Shown piece after piece: positions 1 to 6,732 of a DNA stretch of 9,556 nucleotides (the first letter of the stretch is position 1; every line of letters begins with the position of its first letter). The stretch covers positions 1-9,556 of the forward strand of contig CAMXAS010000036.1 in assembly GCA_947179195.1 (NCBI GenBank), written 5' to 3'. The position numbers and the translations under genes are program-made. This DNA is from an uncultured Bacteroidales bacterium. Lineage in GTDB: Bacteria > Bacteroidota > Bacteroidia > Bacteroidales > P3. The notes beneath the pieces are model-generated. The model made no database searches. It had not been told where the DNA came from and worked only from the letters and a program-made list of their open reading frames with translations.

Positions 1-881
1 TTGGGCAACACGGCCTTGAGGAACTGAATCGGCACGATTTCCTTACCCTCGTACACAATCGGTTCGATGGAGGCCATGCCGATGTTCTGAATCACGCGCA
101 GGTGGGTCAGGTACTCCTGCCCGAACGTCATCCAGAAACGCGCGCGCTTGATGGTCGGATAATGCTTGACGAGCGATTCCAACTCTTCGTGGTACATCAG
201 ATACGATTCCCGGGCACCCACGCGCGGATAATTGAGGGCCTTATGCACGCTCAGCGGGTCGGTTTCGTGCCAGGCGCCGTTTTCCCAATATTTGCCGCGC
301 TGCGTAATCTCACGGATGTTGATTTCCGGGTTGAAGTTCGTGGCGAAGGCCTTGCCGTGGTCGCCGGCATTGCAGTCCACGATGTCGAGATAGTGGATTT
401 CGTCGAAATGATGCTTGGCGGCATGGGCCGTATAGACGCTCGTCACGCCCGGGTCGAAGCCGCAGCCGAGGATGGCCGTCAAGCCCGCCTGCTTGAAGCG
501 GTCGTGGTAGGCCCATTGCCAGCTGTATTCATACTTGGCTTCTTCCAGCGGCTCGTAGTTGGCCGTGTCCATATAGTTGACGCCGGCGGCCAGACAGGCG
601 TCCATGATGTGCAAATCCTGGTACGGCAAGGCCACATTGATGACCAATTCCGGCTTGTATTCGTTGAGCAACTGCGTCAAGGCCGGCACGTTGTCGGCAT
701 CGATCTGGGCCGTCTTGAACCGTACCCCCGTGCGTTTGAACACGTCCGCCGCAATCTTGTCGCATTTGGCCTGCGTGCGGGAGGCCATCATCACCTCGGT
801 GAATACGTCCGGATGGGTGGCCACTTTGTGGGCGACCACGGTGGCGACGCCGCCGGCGCCGATAATCAGGATTCTGCTCAT
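1..881 (-). CDS. Saccharopine dehydrogenase family protein, probably carboxynorspermidine/carboxyspermidine dehydrogenase (3' end outside window)
   Basis: About 293 codons are visible, starting at ATG 881-879, and the frame stays open to base 1, so the C-terminus lies outside the window. The protein opens with MSRILIIGAGGVATVVAHKV, a Rossmann fold whose dinucleotide-binding loop GAGGVA is at residues 8-13. Further on come INVALPYQD, ANYEP and GCGFDPGVTSVY, patterns I recognise from the Lys1/LYS9-like family. In Bacteroidetes and vibrios this single-domain form is mostly carboxynorspermidine (carboxyspermidine) dehydrogenase, which reductively condenses aspartate semialdehyde with a diamine using NADPH in the cytoplasm, the step before decarboxylation to (nor)spermidine. 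A true saccharopine dehydrogenase of lysine metabolism is less likely, but residue motifs alone cannot exclude it. The usual length is near 400 residues, so about a quarter is missing. There is only a short gap between the upstream tRNA terminator and the ATG, with no separate promoter that I can see. Confidence 0.85.
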   Translation of the reverse strand, partial: MSRILIIGAGGVATVVAHKVATHPDVFTEVMMASRTQAKCDKIAADVFKRTGVRFKTAQIDADNVPALTQLLNEYKPELVINVALPYQDLHIMDACLAAGVNYMDTANYEPLEEAKYEYSWQWAYHDRFKQAGLTAILGCGFDPGVTSVYTAHAAKHHFDEIHYLDIVDCNAGDHGKAFATNFNPEINIREITQRGKYWENGAWHETDPLSVHKALNYPRVGARESYLMYHEELESLVKHYPTIKRARFWMTFGQEYLTHLRVIQNIGMASIEPIVYEGKEIVPIQFLKAVLP

Positions 882-905
882 AGTTTCGTCAGGTTTTTGT
901 GGATA

Positions 906-937
906 TTAAAAAAGCGAGAACGCCTTGTTCCCGCTTT
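906..937 (-). terminator. Intrinsic terminator downstream of tRNA-Phe
   Basis: Read on the minus strand, an 11-bp stem (AAAGCGGGAAC against GTTCTCGCTTT, one G-U wobble) closes a 5-base loop and runs into a run of seven T. It begins 6 bases after the tRNA 3' end. It should end the tRNA transcript, yet it also stands directly before the next minus-strand gene, so it may act as a partial terminator or attenuator. Confidence 0.85.
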
Positions 938-943
938 CTCTTG

Positions 944-1016
944 TGGCTCGGGTTGGAATCGAACCAACGACACAAGGATTTTCAGTCCTTTGCTCTACCA
1001 ACTGAGCTACCGCGCC
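944..1016 (-). tRNA. tRNA-Phe (anticodon GAA)
   Basis: A full 73-base cloverleaf can be drawn on the minus strand. It has a 7-bp acceptor, U8-A9, D stem GCTC/GAGC with loop AGTTGGTA, anticodon stem AAGGA/TCCTT with loop CTGAAAA (anticodon GAA at 34-36), a 5-base variable loop GTGTC, T stem GTTGG/CCAAC with loop TTCGATT, and discriminator A. The 3' CCA is not encoded (the genome reads ACAAG after the last acceptor C), so it must be added by nucleotidyltransferase. One oddity is that acceptor position 4 (G) faces A at position 69, so the stem GGCGCGG/CCGAGCC has an internal G-A mismatch. All other pairs are Watson-Crick. Expression is from the strong promoter at 1033-1064. Confidence 0.96.
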
Positions 1017-1032
1017 ATTTGCAAATAGGGTG

Positions 1033-1064
1033 CAAAGATAACACTTTTTTTTGATTCTGCAAAA
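1033..1064 (-). promoter_or_regulatory. Bacteroidetes-type promoter for tRNA-Phe
   Basis: Minus-strand -7 element TATCTTTG (1033-1040), an exact match to TAnnTTTG, with a -33 TTTTG (1060-1064) and a 19-base A-rich spacer. The last base of the -7 box lies 16 bases from the mature tRNA 5' end, leaving a short 5' leader for RNase P to remove. Confidence 0.85.
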
Positions 1065-1087
1065 CCGTATCCCCTACCATCCTAAAT

Positions 1088-1119
1088 CTGTGAAAATTCT
1101 GCTTATTTCACTATCTTTG
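1088..1119 (+). promoter_or_regulatory. Bacteroidetes-type promoter for obg
   Basis: Plus-strand TATCTTTG at 1112-1119 matches TAnnTTTG exactly. The -33 element is weaker (TGTG at 1089-1092, 19-base spacer). Only 8 bases separate the -7 box from the obg ATG, so transcription should start 0 to about 6 bases before the start codon. It is divergent from the tRNA-Phe promoter and uses the identical -7 octamer. Confidence 0.75.
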
Positions 1120-1127
1120 CCACGATT

Positions 1128-2177
1128 ATGGCATCTTCCAATTTCATAGACTACGTCAAGATTTTCTGCCGCTCGGGCAACGGCGGCGCGGGCTCGCGTC
1201 ACTTTTTCCGCAGCCGCAGCAACCCCAAGGGCGGCCCCGACGGCGGCGACGGCGGCCGTGGCGGACATATCATCCTGAAAGGCAACGCCCAACTCTGGAC
1301 GCTGTTGCACCTCAAATACACGAAGCACCTGTTTGCCGAAAACGGCCAAAGCGGCGGCGAAAACCGGCGGTTCGGCGCCAACGGCAAGGACCTCTATGTG
1401 GAAGTACCCGTCGGCACCGTGGTCAAGGATGCGGAAACCGGCGAGACGGAGGCCGAAATTACCGAAGACGGCCAGGAAGTGATTTGGATGAAGGGCGGTC
1501 GCGGCGGCCTCGGCAACGACCATTTCAAATCGGCCGTCAATCAGGCGCCCAAATACGCCCAACCCGGCGAAAGCGGCATCGAGGGGTGGAAAATCATAGA
1601 GTTGAAAGTATTGGCCGACGTCGGGCTCGTGGGCTTCCCCAATGCCGGCAAGTCCAGCCTGCTGGCGGCCGTTTCGGCGGCCAAGCCCGAAATAGCGGAC
1701 TACCCTTTCACGACGCTGACCCCCAACCTCGGCATCGTTTCCTGCCGCGACCGCCACTCGTTCGTCATGGCCGACATTCCGGGCATCATCAAGGGCGCGA
1801 GCGAGGGCAAGGGCTTGGGCAACCGCTTCCTGCGCCACATAGAGCGGAACGCCTTACTGCTGTTCATGATTAGCGTGGAACCCTTGGTGGAGGCCTTGGC
1901 CGAAGGCGCGCCGCTGGAAGAAGCCATACGGACGTTGCGCGCCCCCTACGACATCCTGCTCAACGAATTGGAAAGCCATAATCCGGAACTCCTGCACAAG
2001 AAACAGGTACTCTGCTTTACGAAATGCGACCTGTTGCCGGACGCGGCGCGCGAGAAGTTGACGCCCGCCTTGCAGGCCTTGTTCGGCACCTCGCTGTGCC
2101 GGGCCATCTCATCGGTATCCGGCTGGGGCATCGAGCCGCTGAAAGACTTGCTGTGGCAGGCCTTGCAGACGGATTAG
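1128..2177 (+). CDS. obg: Obg family GTPase (ribosome assembly / stress GTPase)
   Basis: 349 residues. Residues 1-160 form the glycine-rich Obg fold (for example SNPKGGPDGGDGGRGGHII at 31-49 and KGGRGGLGN at 122-130). The G domain follows, with G1 GFPNAGKSS at 169-177, switch-I TT at 195-196, G3 DIPG at 216-219, G4 TKCD at 298-301 (T in place of the usual N, a substitution I recall from Bacteroidetes Obg) and G5 SSV at 328-330. There is no C-terminal OCT extension. Obg proteins bind GTP/GDP, act in late 50S subunit maturation and respond to nutrient state; this family role is established knowledge. ATG 1128 is the start because the protein begins MASSNFIDYVKIFCRSG, matching the family N-terminus, and no upstream in-frame start exists after the promoter. 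Its stop codon overlaps that of the convergent PAP2 gene. Confidence 0.96.
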   Translation: MASSNFIDYVKIFCRSGNGGAGSRHFFRSRSNPKGGPDGGDGGRGGHIILKGNAQLWTLLHLKYTKHLFAENGQSGGENRRFGANGKDLYVEVPVGTVVKDAETGETEAEITEDGQEVIWMKGGRGGLGNDHFKSAVNQAPKYAQPGESGIEGWKIIELKVLADVGLVGFPNAGKSSLLAAVSAAKPEIADYPFTTLTPNLGIVSCRDRHSFVMADIPGIIKGASEGKGLGNRFLRHIERNALLLFMISVEPLVEALAEGAPLEEAIRTLRAPYDILLNELESHNPELLHKKQVLCFTKCDLLPDAAREKLTPALQALFGTSLCRAISSVSGWGIEPLKDLLWQALQTD

Positions 2178-2836
2178 ACAAGCTTCGTCCGCCGCAGGCC
2201 GAGGTAGCACAACAGCCCGAGCAACGCGCCCCATAATCCGCCGCATATCACGTCGCCGACATAATGCGCCGCCAAATAGACGCGGCTGTAAACAATTAGC
2301 AACGCCCATATATATAAACCGCCGTATCGAAAGAAGGCCAAACCGCCGTACATGGCCTTACCGAACGCAAAGCACCAGCGTTGCCAAACCGTGGCTGCGC
2401 CGGACACTTGACCCGAGTAGGCGTGTTTGCTGCCGTACAAGCGCGAGAACCACGGCGTCAGGAAGACGGCCATCGCGAAATGATTGACGGCGTGCGAGGA
2501 GACGAAGCCGAACCGCCCGCCGCAACCGGCCGGCAGACGCAACAAGCCCTCCAGCATCGGTTCATGGCAGGGCCGCAACCGCTGCACGGTCAATTTAAAC
2601 CAATGCACGCTCGTCCAGTCGGCCACGGCGATAAGCACGGCCACGCCCAACAGAATCCAAAGCGCCTTTTTCTTATATAGGCCGAACAGCCACACGACCA
2701 TCAGCACGTAGAAAGGTATCCACACCAAACGGTTGCTCAGAAACATCATGAGCGCATCCGCCCACGCGCTATGCCAGCCGTTGATGGCGAGGCTGCACTG
2801 CCAATCCCATTGAATCAATCGGTTCAAAAAATTCAT
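2174..2836 (-). CDS. PAP2-superfamily membrane phosphatase
   Basis: 220 residues with several hydrophobic segments (roughly 39-54, 60-73, 118-130, 174-189 and 196-212). The acid-phosphatase signature is complete: KLTVQRLRP (K81, R88, P89), the SSH version of the PSGH motif (S113-S114-H115) and SRVYLAAHYVGD (R185, H191, D195). Family members remove phosphate from lipid substrates such as undecaprenyl diphosphate, lipid A phosphate or phosphatidic acid at the periplasmic face; which substrate applies here cannot be told. The stretch between H115 and R185 is 70 residues and holds a polar segment (about 131-165, GSKHAYSGQVSGAATVWQRW) that I do not expect in short bacterial PAP2 proteins. It is the last gene of the lipoprotein-barrel-rsmG unit, 20 bases behind rsmG. 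ATG 2836 is preceded by AAAGG, too close to be a useful Shine-Dalgarno site. Confidence 0.88.
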   Translation of the reverse strand: MNFLNRLIQWDWQCSLAINGWHSAWADALMMFLSNRLVWIPFYVLMVVWLFGLYKKKALWILLGVAVLIAVADWTSVHWFKLTVQRLRPCHEPMLEGLLRLPAGCGGRFGFVSSHAVNHFAMAVFLTPWFSRLYGSKHAYSGQVSGAATVWQRWCFAFGKAMYGGLAFFRYGGLYIWALLIVYSRVYLAAHYVGDVICGGLWGALLGLLCYLGLRRTKLV

Positions 2837-2856
2837 CCTTTATTATATAAGAATGG

Positions 2857-3483
2857 TTATATCTGTAGATAGACAATCTGCTTGGTTTCGAAAAATTCGT
2901 CCGCAAAATAGTCCGCAATCGGCTGTACCTGCACGCGGCGGCCGAAAGGCGCGAGTTCCGCGGCCAAGTCTCCGCCCTTGAGACAGATTAAACCGTTGGG
3001 CAGGGCGTGTTGCGAAACGGGCTTGACCTTGTTCCGTATCCAGCCATGGAGTTCCGTCAGCGGCGCCACGGCGCGGCTCACGACAAAATCGAAGCGCCCC
3101 GCCACATCCTCGGCCCGGATCTGCTCCGCCCGCACGTTCGTCAAGGCCAAGGCGTCGGCCACGGCCTGCACCACCTTGATTTTCTTGCCGATGGAATCGA
3201 CGAGGTAAAACGAGGTTTCGGGGAACATAATCGCCAACGGAATGCCCGGAAAACCGCCGCCCGTGCCGAGGTCCATGATGGCCGCGCCGGGCTTGAACGT
3301 GATGAAGCGCGCGATGGAAAGGCTGTGCAATACGTGCCGCACGCCCCACTGCTCAGGCGTTTCCTTACGCGACAGCACGTTGATGCGCGCATTCCATTCC
3401 TCATAAAGCGGCAAAAGGGCCGCAAACCGGTCCTTTTGCGCGGAAGTCAGATGCGGGAAATAGCGTTCGAGTAACCCCAACAT
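2857..3483 (-). CDS. rsmG: 16S rRNA (guanine527-N7)-methyltransferase RsmG
   Basis: 208 residues, the normal RsmG/GidB length. Seen directly: LYEEWNARINVLSRK (26-40), the SAM-binding loop MDLGTGGGFPGIPLAI (70-85), VDSIGKKIKVV (95-105) and FDFVVSRAVAPL (131-142). The enzyme transfers methyl from S-adenosylmethionine to N7 of G527 in the 530 loop of 16S rRNA; loss of this methylation gives low-level streptomycin resistance in other bacteria. The ATG at 3483-3481 overlaps the stop of the upstream barrel gene by one base (TGATG), pointing to termination-reinitiation coupling. No promoter of its own was seen in front of it, so its expression probably depends on the envelope genes upstream. Confidence 0.96.
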   Translation of the reverse strand: MLGLLERYFPHLTSAQKDRFAALLPLYEEWNARINVLSRKETPEQWGVRHVLHSLSIARFITFKPGAAIMDLGTGGGFPGIPLAIMFPETSFYLVDSIGKKIKVVQAVADALALTNVRAEQIRAEDVAGRFDFVVSRAVAPLTELHGWIRNKVKPVSQHALPNGLICLKGGDLAAELAPFGRRVQVQPIADYFADEFFETKQIVYLQI

Positions 3484-4907
3484 CAGTATCCCATATTTTG
3501 CGAAGCCGCCCGCTCCGAGCGGATATAGGCGATTTTGGACGGATGGATTTCGTATTTGCCAATCACGAAATTGATACCGAACGTGACGGCCGCCGTGCGC
3601 ATCTTGGCCACATTGAACGAGTTGATGCGGTCAACCCCCAAATGCAGTTGCAACGGTCCGAGATTGCCGGCGATGGCGAAACCGAGGTTGAGCGGCCCGC
3701 TGCTGCCGAACGTATTGCTCACCGATACGGCGAAATTCTTGCAAGGCGTATAGGTATAGGCGATGCCGACATCGGCCGAGAAATAGTTGTTGAGCAACCG
3801 GCCCTTGAATACGATGCCGAAACGGTGCTGTTCCAGGAGCGTGTAGTCGAACCCGAACATCAACGTGGTGGGCAACATGGTCGTATAGCCATGCTTGTAA
3901 TTGGTATCGCATTCGAAATTCAACGTATCGACGATATTGGTCACGGCCCGCGAAAGCAAGGAGTCGAACCGGACATCCTCGCCGAACACATTGAGTTCAT
4001 CCAAGCCTTGGAACGGATAATTGAGGCTGTCGTTGCGCGAACGGTAAACGCGGGCGCTACCGTCTTTCCAGAAAATCGCGCCGAGGTCGAGCACCGAAGC
4101 CGTAAACCGCCAGTTGGGGGCGAAATCGACCGTCACGCCCATATCGAGGCCGAAGCCCCAGTCCTTGCCGAGTCCGCCCAACCCCAGACTGCCGAGTTTG
4201 AAATCCTCGGTCAGCAGATTCGACCGCACCTGACCGTCCACCTTGAGTTCATAGGTATAGGGCGAAAGCGCAGGGTCGGCCATGTCGTCGTTGAGGACAT
4301 TCCAAGTGATGCCGAGTTTCTTGGTGGAGAGGTTATACAGACCGCCGATGAGTTTGGCGCGTGCGCCCACCGTCACCATATCGCTGATTTTCCGCGACCA
4401 TCCGAAATAGAGGTAAGCGTAAGCCGTCGCATCGATGGCATTGTGGTCAAAACGGTTTTCGCCGAGAAACTGCCCCGGCCCCAACAATAGGAAACTCAAA
4501 AACTGCTTGGTCAGCACGACATCGGCATCCACCTTGGCCGAAAGACCGACCTGAAAATAGTTCTCGCCTTTCTTGAAACCGAAACGCAGGATTTCCTCCG
4601 TCGCATCCAAGCCCATGAGATTGCGGTTATGCAACCGTCCGACCAATTTGCCGACATTGAAACGCAAACTGTCGTCCACGCCGCGTTCCACAAGATTGTT
4701 CCAGGCGAACGCATCGTTGTTGATTTGCGCATGAATGCCGGACAGGGCCGGAAAGCCGAAATAGAAATCGTAAGGCGCCTGAAAAGCCGGATTATTGGCA
4801 CTTTGCTGCGGTACGAAATCCATATAGTAGAGATTCGTCCCCACCTGCGCCCGCAAACCGCCGGCAACGGTCAACGCCAACAGACAACTCCAAACTATCT
4901 TTCTCAT
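3483..4907 (-). CDS. Outer-membrane beta-barrel protein, DUF5723-like
   Basis: 474 residues from ATG 4907-4905. A longer reading to 5078 is open, but its first 57 residues are the out-of-frame shadow of the upstream gene. The chosen start gives an immediate signal peptide (MRKIVWSCLLALTVAGGLRA, then QVG) and an ATGA overlap with the upstream stop. After the signal come YYMDFVPQQSANNPAFQ (NPAF at 39-42) and FYFGFPALSGI, then many alternating amphipathic beta-strands (YAYLYFGWSRKI, FAVSVSNTFG, AAVTFGINFVIG) and a C-terminal Tyr. This is the pattern of Bacteroidetes outer-membrane proteins annotated DUF5723, in which the NPAF-type stretch is typical; I assign the family from memory of that pattern. 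No enzymatic motif is visible. Its job is unknown. Coupling to a surface-type lipoprotein suggests the two products act together in the outer membrane. Confidence 0.75.
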   Translation of the reverse strand: MRKIVWSCLLALTVAGGLRAQVGTNLYYMDFVPQQSANNPAFQAPYDFYFGFPALSGIHAQINNDAFAWNNLVERGVDDSLRFNVGKLVGRLHNRNLMGLDATEEILRFGFKKGENYFQVGLSAKVDADVVLTKQFLSFLLLGPGQFLGENRFDHNAIDATAYAYLYFGWSRKISDMVTVGARAKLIGGLYNLSTKKLGITWNVLNDDMADPALSPYTYELKVDGQVRSNLLTEDFKLGSLGLGGLGKDWGFGLDMGVTVDFAPNWRFTASVLDLGAIFWKDGSARVYRSRNDSLNYPFQGLDELNVFGEDVRFDSLLSRAVTNIVDTLNFECDTNYKHGYTTMLPTTLMFGFDYTLLEQHRFGIVFKGRLLNNYFSADVGIAYTYTPCKNFAVSVSNTFGSSGPLNLGFAIAGNLGPLQLHLGVDRINSFNVAKMRTAAVTFGINFVIGKYEIHPSKIAYIRSERAASQNMGY

Positions 4908-6562
4908 AACGCACCTCCATCCGTTTCGCCACCGCCATTGCCGCCCAAGGCGTCGCCCAATGCGGAGCCCAAGCGCAACAGGGCGCGCGCCCCCAATTTG
5001 AGACGCATAAAGCCCTCCGTATCGCTGTTGGCGTATATTTTTACCTCTTCTTGATGATAGGTGTTGATATTCGCCCACACGCGAATCGATTTCGTGTCCG
5101 CCAGCATCGCCACCTCATCCGAGGTCAGTTCCGTATCCAAGCGGTAGATGGCCGGCTCCACGACGTGCAGATTCTCCACGCGGCCAGCGGCTATCGTATC
5201 GCCATCCACGGGCGAAAACAGCACCTTGCCGTCCGCATCGAGAAAGTCCATGTGCATATACACTTCAAGCGGAAAAGCGTTCGTCACGATACCTTTCAGG
5301 AAAAAACGCTTAATCAGGTCCACCTTATCAATGCTTGAAAACGGCAACACCTCATCGACGATAAACTGGTTGACCGCCATGTGCATCGGAATATCGCACG
5401 CGATATCCATATCCAGCCCGCTGTTGCGTTCTATGACATTGTGCGACACATCGTTGTTTTCACCACCGTTCAACACGGCGTCGATAAGGTAAGAAAAGTC
5501 TTTCGGCTTATGGGACAGAAGGCTGAGAACGTCAACCTGCCGCACATCGGTTTTCTCCAAAACGGAGGCCGTCGGTTCCGGATAAGGCAACGTATAGTTT
5601 TCGGGATACATTTCCACCTCGGCGGCGGGATAATCGGACGCGAAATGGCAAATCAAATCGGAGCTGTTGATGAAAACCGGTACGCTACAACCCCGCAACG
5701 TGCTTGCGATATCGACCGTCCCCTCGTAAAACGAGACATCCTCCACATTCAGGTTTTGCAAGCCGACATCCAACTTGCCGCTGAAACGGATGGGGAACTG
5801 GCCGATATACCCCTCTATACGGTCGTAAAGGAGACGGCTCAAAGAAGGACGCATCTGTATGCGGCCGGTTTGTACATTGGGATATTCGTTCTCGGCCGTA
5901 TTCATATCGGCGCGGAACCGCACCTCGTAGATGACATGAGGCTTTTCGCGGTATTCCCCTTCGAATGTGATTTCCACGTCTTCGAACAATTGGGTGCTTG
6001 CCAACGACGCGCCCTTTTCCAAATTCAGATGCAGTTCCACCGACTGACCGTTCCGACGGAGATTGATGAAAACGATATCCAGCGTGGAAGCCATGCCGAG
6101 CCCGTAATTTCCGGAAAGGGATATTTCCATCGAATCCAACGTAATCCGGTCAAGCGCTGCGCCCGCCTTCAGGCCGCGTATATCAATCCCTATCGTATCG
6201 CGTTGCGTCACCGAGAGTATCGTGTCGTGTTTCCAATACGGAATACCGGCAAGTTCAAAATTTCCGAGCGGCACATTGGGAATGCTGATTTGATTGCCGA
6301 TATCAAAACGCAAAGGTTTGTCAAGCGTGTAAACCAAATGCACCAATCCATCCGATGCGGTCGGGAAATTCTCCGGCCGACCGAACATACTCAACAGGTT
6401 GGCGATGGTAAGCCGGGTTTCAAACAAAGGGATGGCCAAATCGTAATCGACATCTTGCTCGTTGGCAATCATCTTCAGATTGAAGTCCTCCTCCCGGTAG
6501 CAGGAGACCGACAACATCGACACGACAACCATCAGCCCTAAAAAGGCGGCGATTCTTTTCAC
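4904..6562 (-). CDS. Predicted outer-membrane (surface) lipoprotein of unknown function
   Basis: 552 residues. The start codon is GTG (6562-6560). It gives a lipoprotein signal MKRIAAFLGLMVVVSMLSVS with Cys21 as the lipidation site; the next in-frame ATG (residue 11) would destroy that signal. Directly after Cys21 comes YREEDF, a basic residue and an acidic run resembling the lipoprotein export signal that sends Bacteroidetes lipoproteins to the cell surface. The mature part is soluble and beta-rich, with no transmembrane segment and no catalytic motif I recognise. Segments DYDLAIPLFETRLTI (39-53) and NAFPLEVYMHMDFLDADGKV (428-447) suggest repeated beta-sandwich-like units, and the C-terminus ends in a glycine-rich tail (about 533-550). 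I do not recognise the family. It is the first gene of a four-gene unit and overlaps the barrel gene by ATGA. Confidence 0.82.
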   Translation of the reverse strand: MKRIAAFLGLMVVVSMLSVSCYREEDFNLKMIANEQDVDYDLAIPLFETRLTIANLLSMFGRPENFPTASDGLVHLVYTLDKPLRFDIGNQISIPNVPLGNFELAGIPYWKHDTILSVTQRDTIGIDIRGLKAGAALDRITLDSMEISLSGNYGLGMASTLDIVFINLRRNGQSVELHLNLEKGASLASTQLFEDVEITFEGEYREKPHVIYEVRFRADMNTAENEYPNVQTGRIQMRPSLSRLLYDRIEGYIGQFPIRFSGKLDVGLQNLNVEDVSFYEGTVDIASTLRGCSVPVFINSSDLICHFASDYPAAEVEMYPENYTLPYPEPTASVLEKTDVRQVDVLSLLSHKPKDFSYLIDAVLNGGENNDVSHNVIERNSGLDMDIACDIPMHMAVNQFIVDEVLPFSSIDKVDLIKRFFLKGIVTNAFPLEVYMHMDFLDADGKVLFSPVDGDTIAAGRVENLHVVEPAIYRLDTELTSDEVAMLADTKSIRVWANINTYHQEEVKIYANSDTEGFMRLKLGARALLRLGSALGDALGGNGGGETDGGAL

Positions 6563-6627
6563 AGTCTTTAATTTTATCCGACGGCTTTGGCGTTGAAAAG
6601 GCGCACCGACGGCAATGGTCTAACTTG

Positions 6628-6659
6628 CAAAAATAAGCATTTAATTTATTCTGAACAAA
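6628..6659 (-). promoter_or_regulatory. Bacteroidetes-type promoter for the lipoprotein-barrel-rsmG-PAP2 unit
   Basis: Minus-strand -7 element TATTTTTG (6628-6635) fits TAnnTTTG exactly, and -33 TTTG (6656-6659) lies 20 bases upstream. The predicted start leaves a leader of about 60 bases before the GTG at 6562. It lies directly behind the gdhA terminator, so the unit is separated from gdhA transcription. Confidence 0.8.
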
Positions 6660-6670
6660 TAAGAAAGGGG

Positions 6671-6709
6671 AATAAAAAGAAAGGGGCGTCCGCTACGGAC
6701 ACCCCTTTC
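6671..6709 (-). terminator. Strong intrinsic terminator of gdhA
   Basis: On the minus strand a 14-bp stem (GAAAGGGGTGTCCG against CGGACGCCCCTTTC, one G-U wobble) closes a 3-base loop TAG and is followed by TTTTTATT. It starts 23 bases after the gdhA stop codon. Confidence 0.95.
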
Positions 6710-6732
6710 GTGAAGAATCAGACGGATTGCGG

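Noticed and set aside
102..1028. A 308-codon plus-strand open frame crossing the left-edge gene, terminator and tRNA-Phe.
   Set aside because: It reads straight through a tRNA gene and opposite a clear Rossmann-fold enzyme, so it is a shadow frame.
1074..1838. A 254-codon minus-strand frame opposite obg.
   Set aside because: It is Ala/Val-rich shadow coding opposite the glycine-rich Obg domain, with no motif of its own.
2150..2215. Imperfect repeat of GGCC/TGC segments around the obg stop as a possible bidirectional terminator.
   Set aside because: The pairing needs bulges, lies within coding sequence and has no T-run on either side.
2843..3425. Minus-strand alternative frames overlapping rsmG.
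   Set aside because: They are Arg-rich frame-shifted readings of rsmG; the RsmG SAM-binding motifs are intact in the chosen frame.
4908..5078. A 57-residue N-terminal extension of the barrel protein.
   Set aside because: The extension lies wholly within the lipoprotein gene, is Arg/Gly-rich and would bury the signal peptide. The ATG at 4907 gives a clean signal sequence and an ATGA overlap.
5381..6541. A 386-codon plus-strand open frame opposite the lipoprotein gene.
   Set aside because: No signal peptide, domain or promoter. The minus-strand frame has a lipoprotein signal and an ATGA junction with its neighbour.
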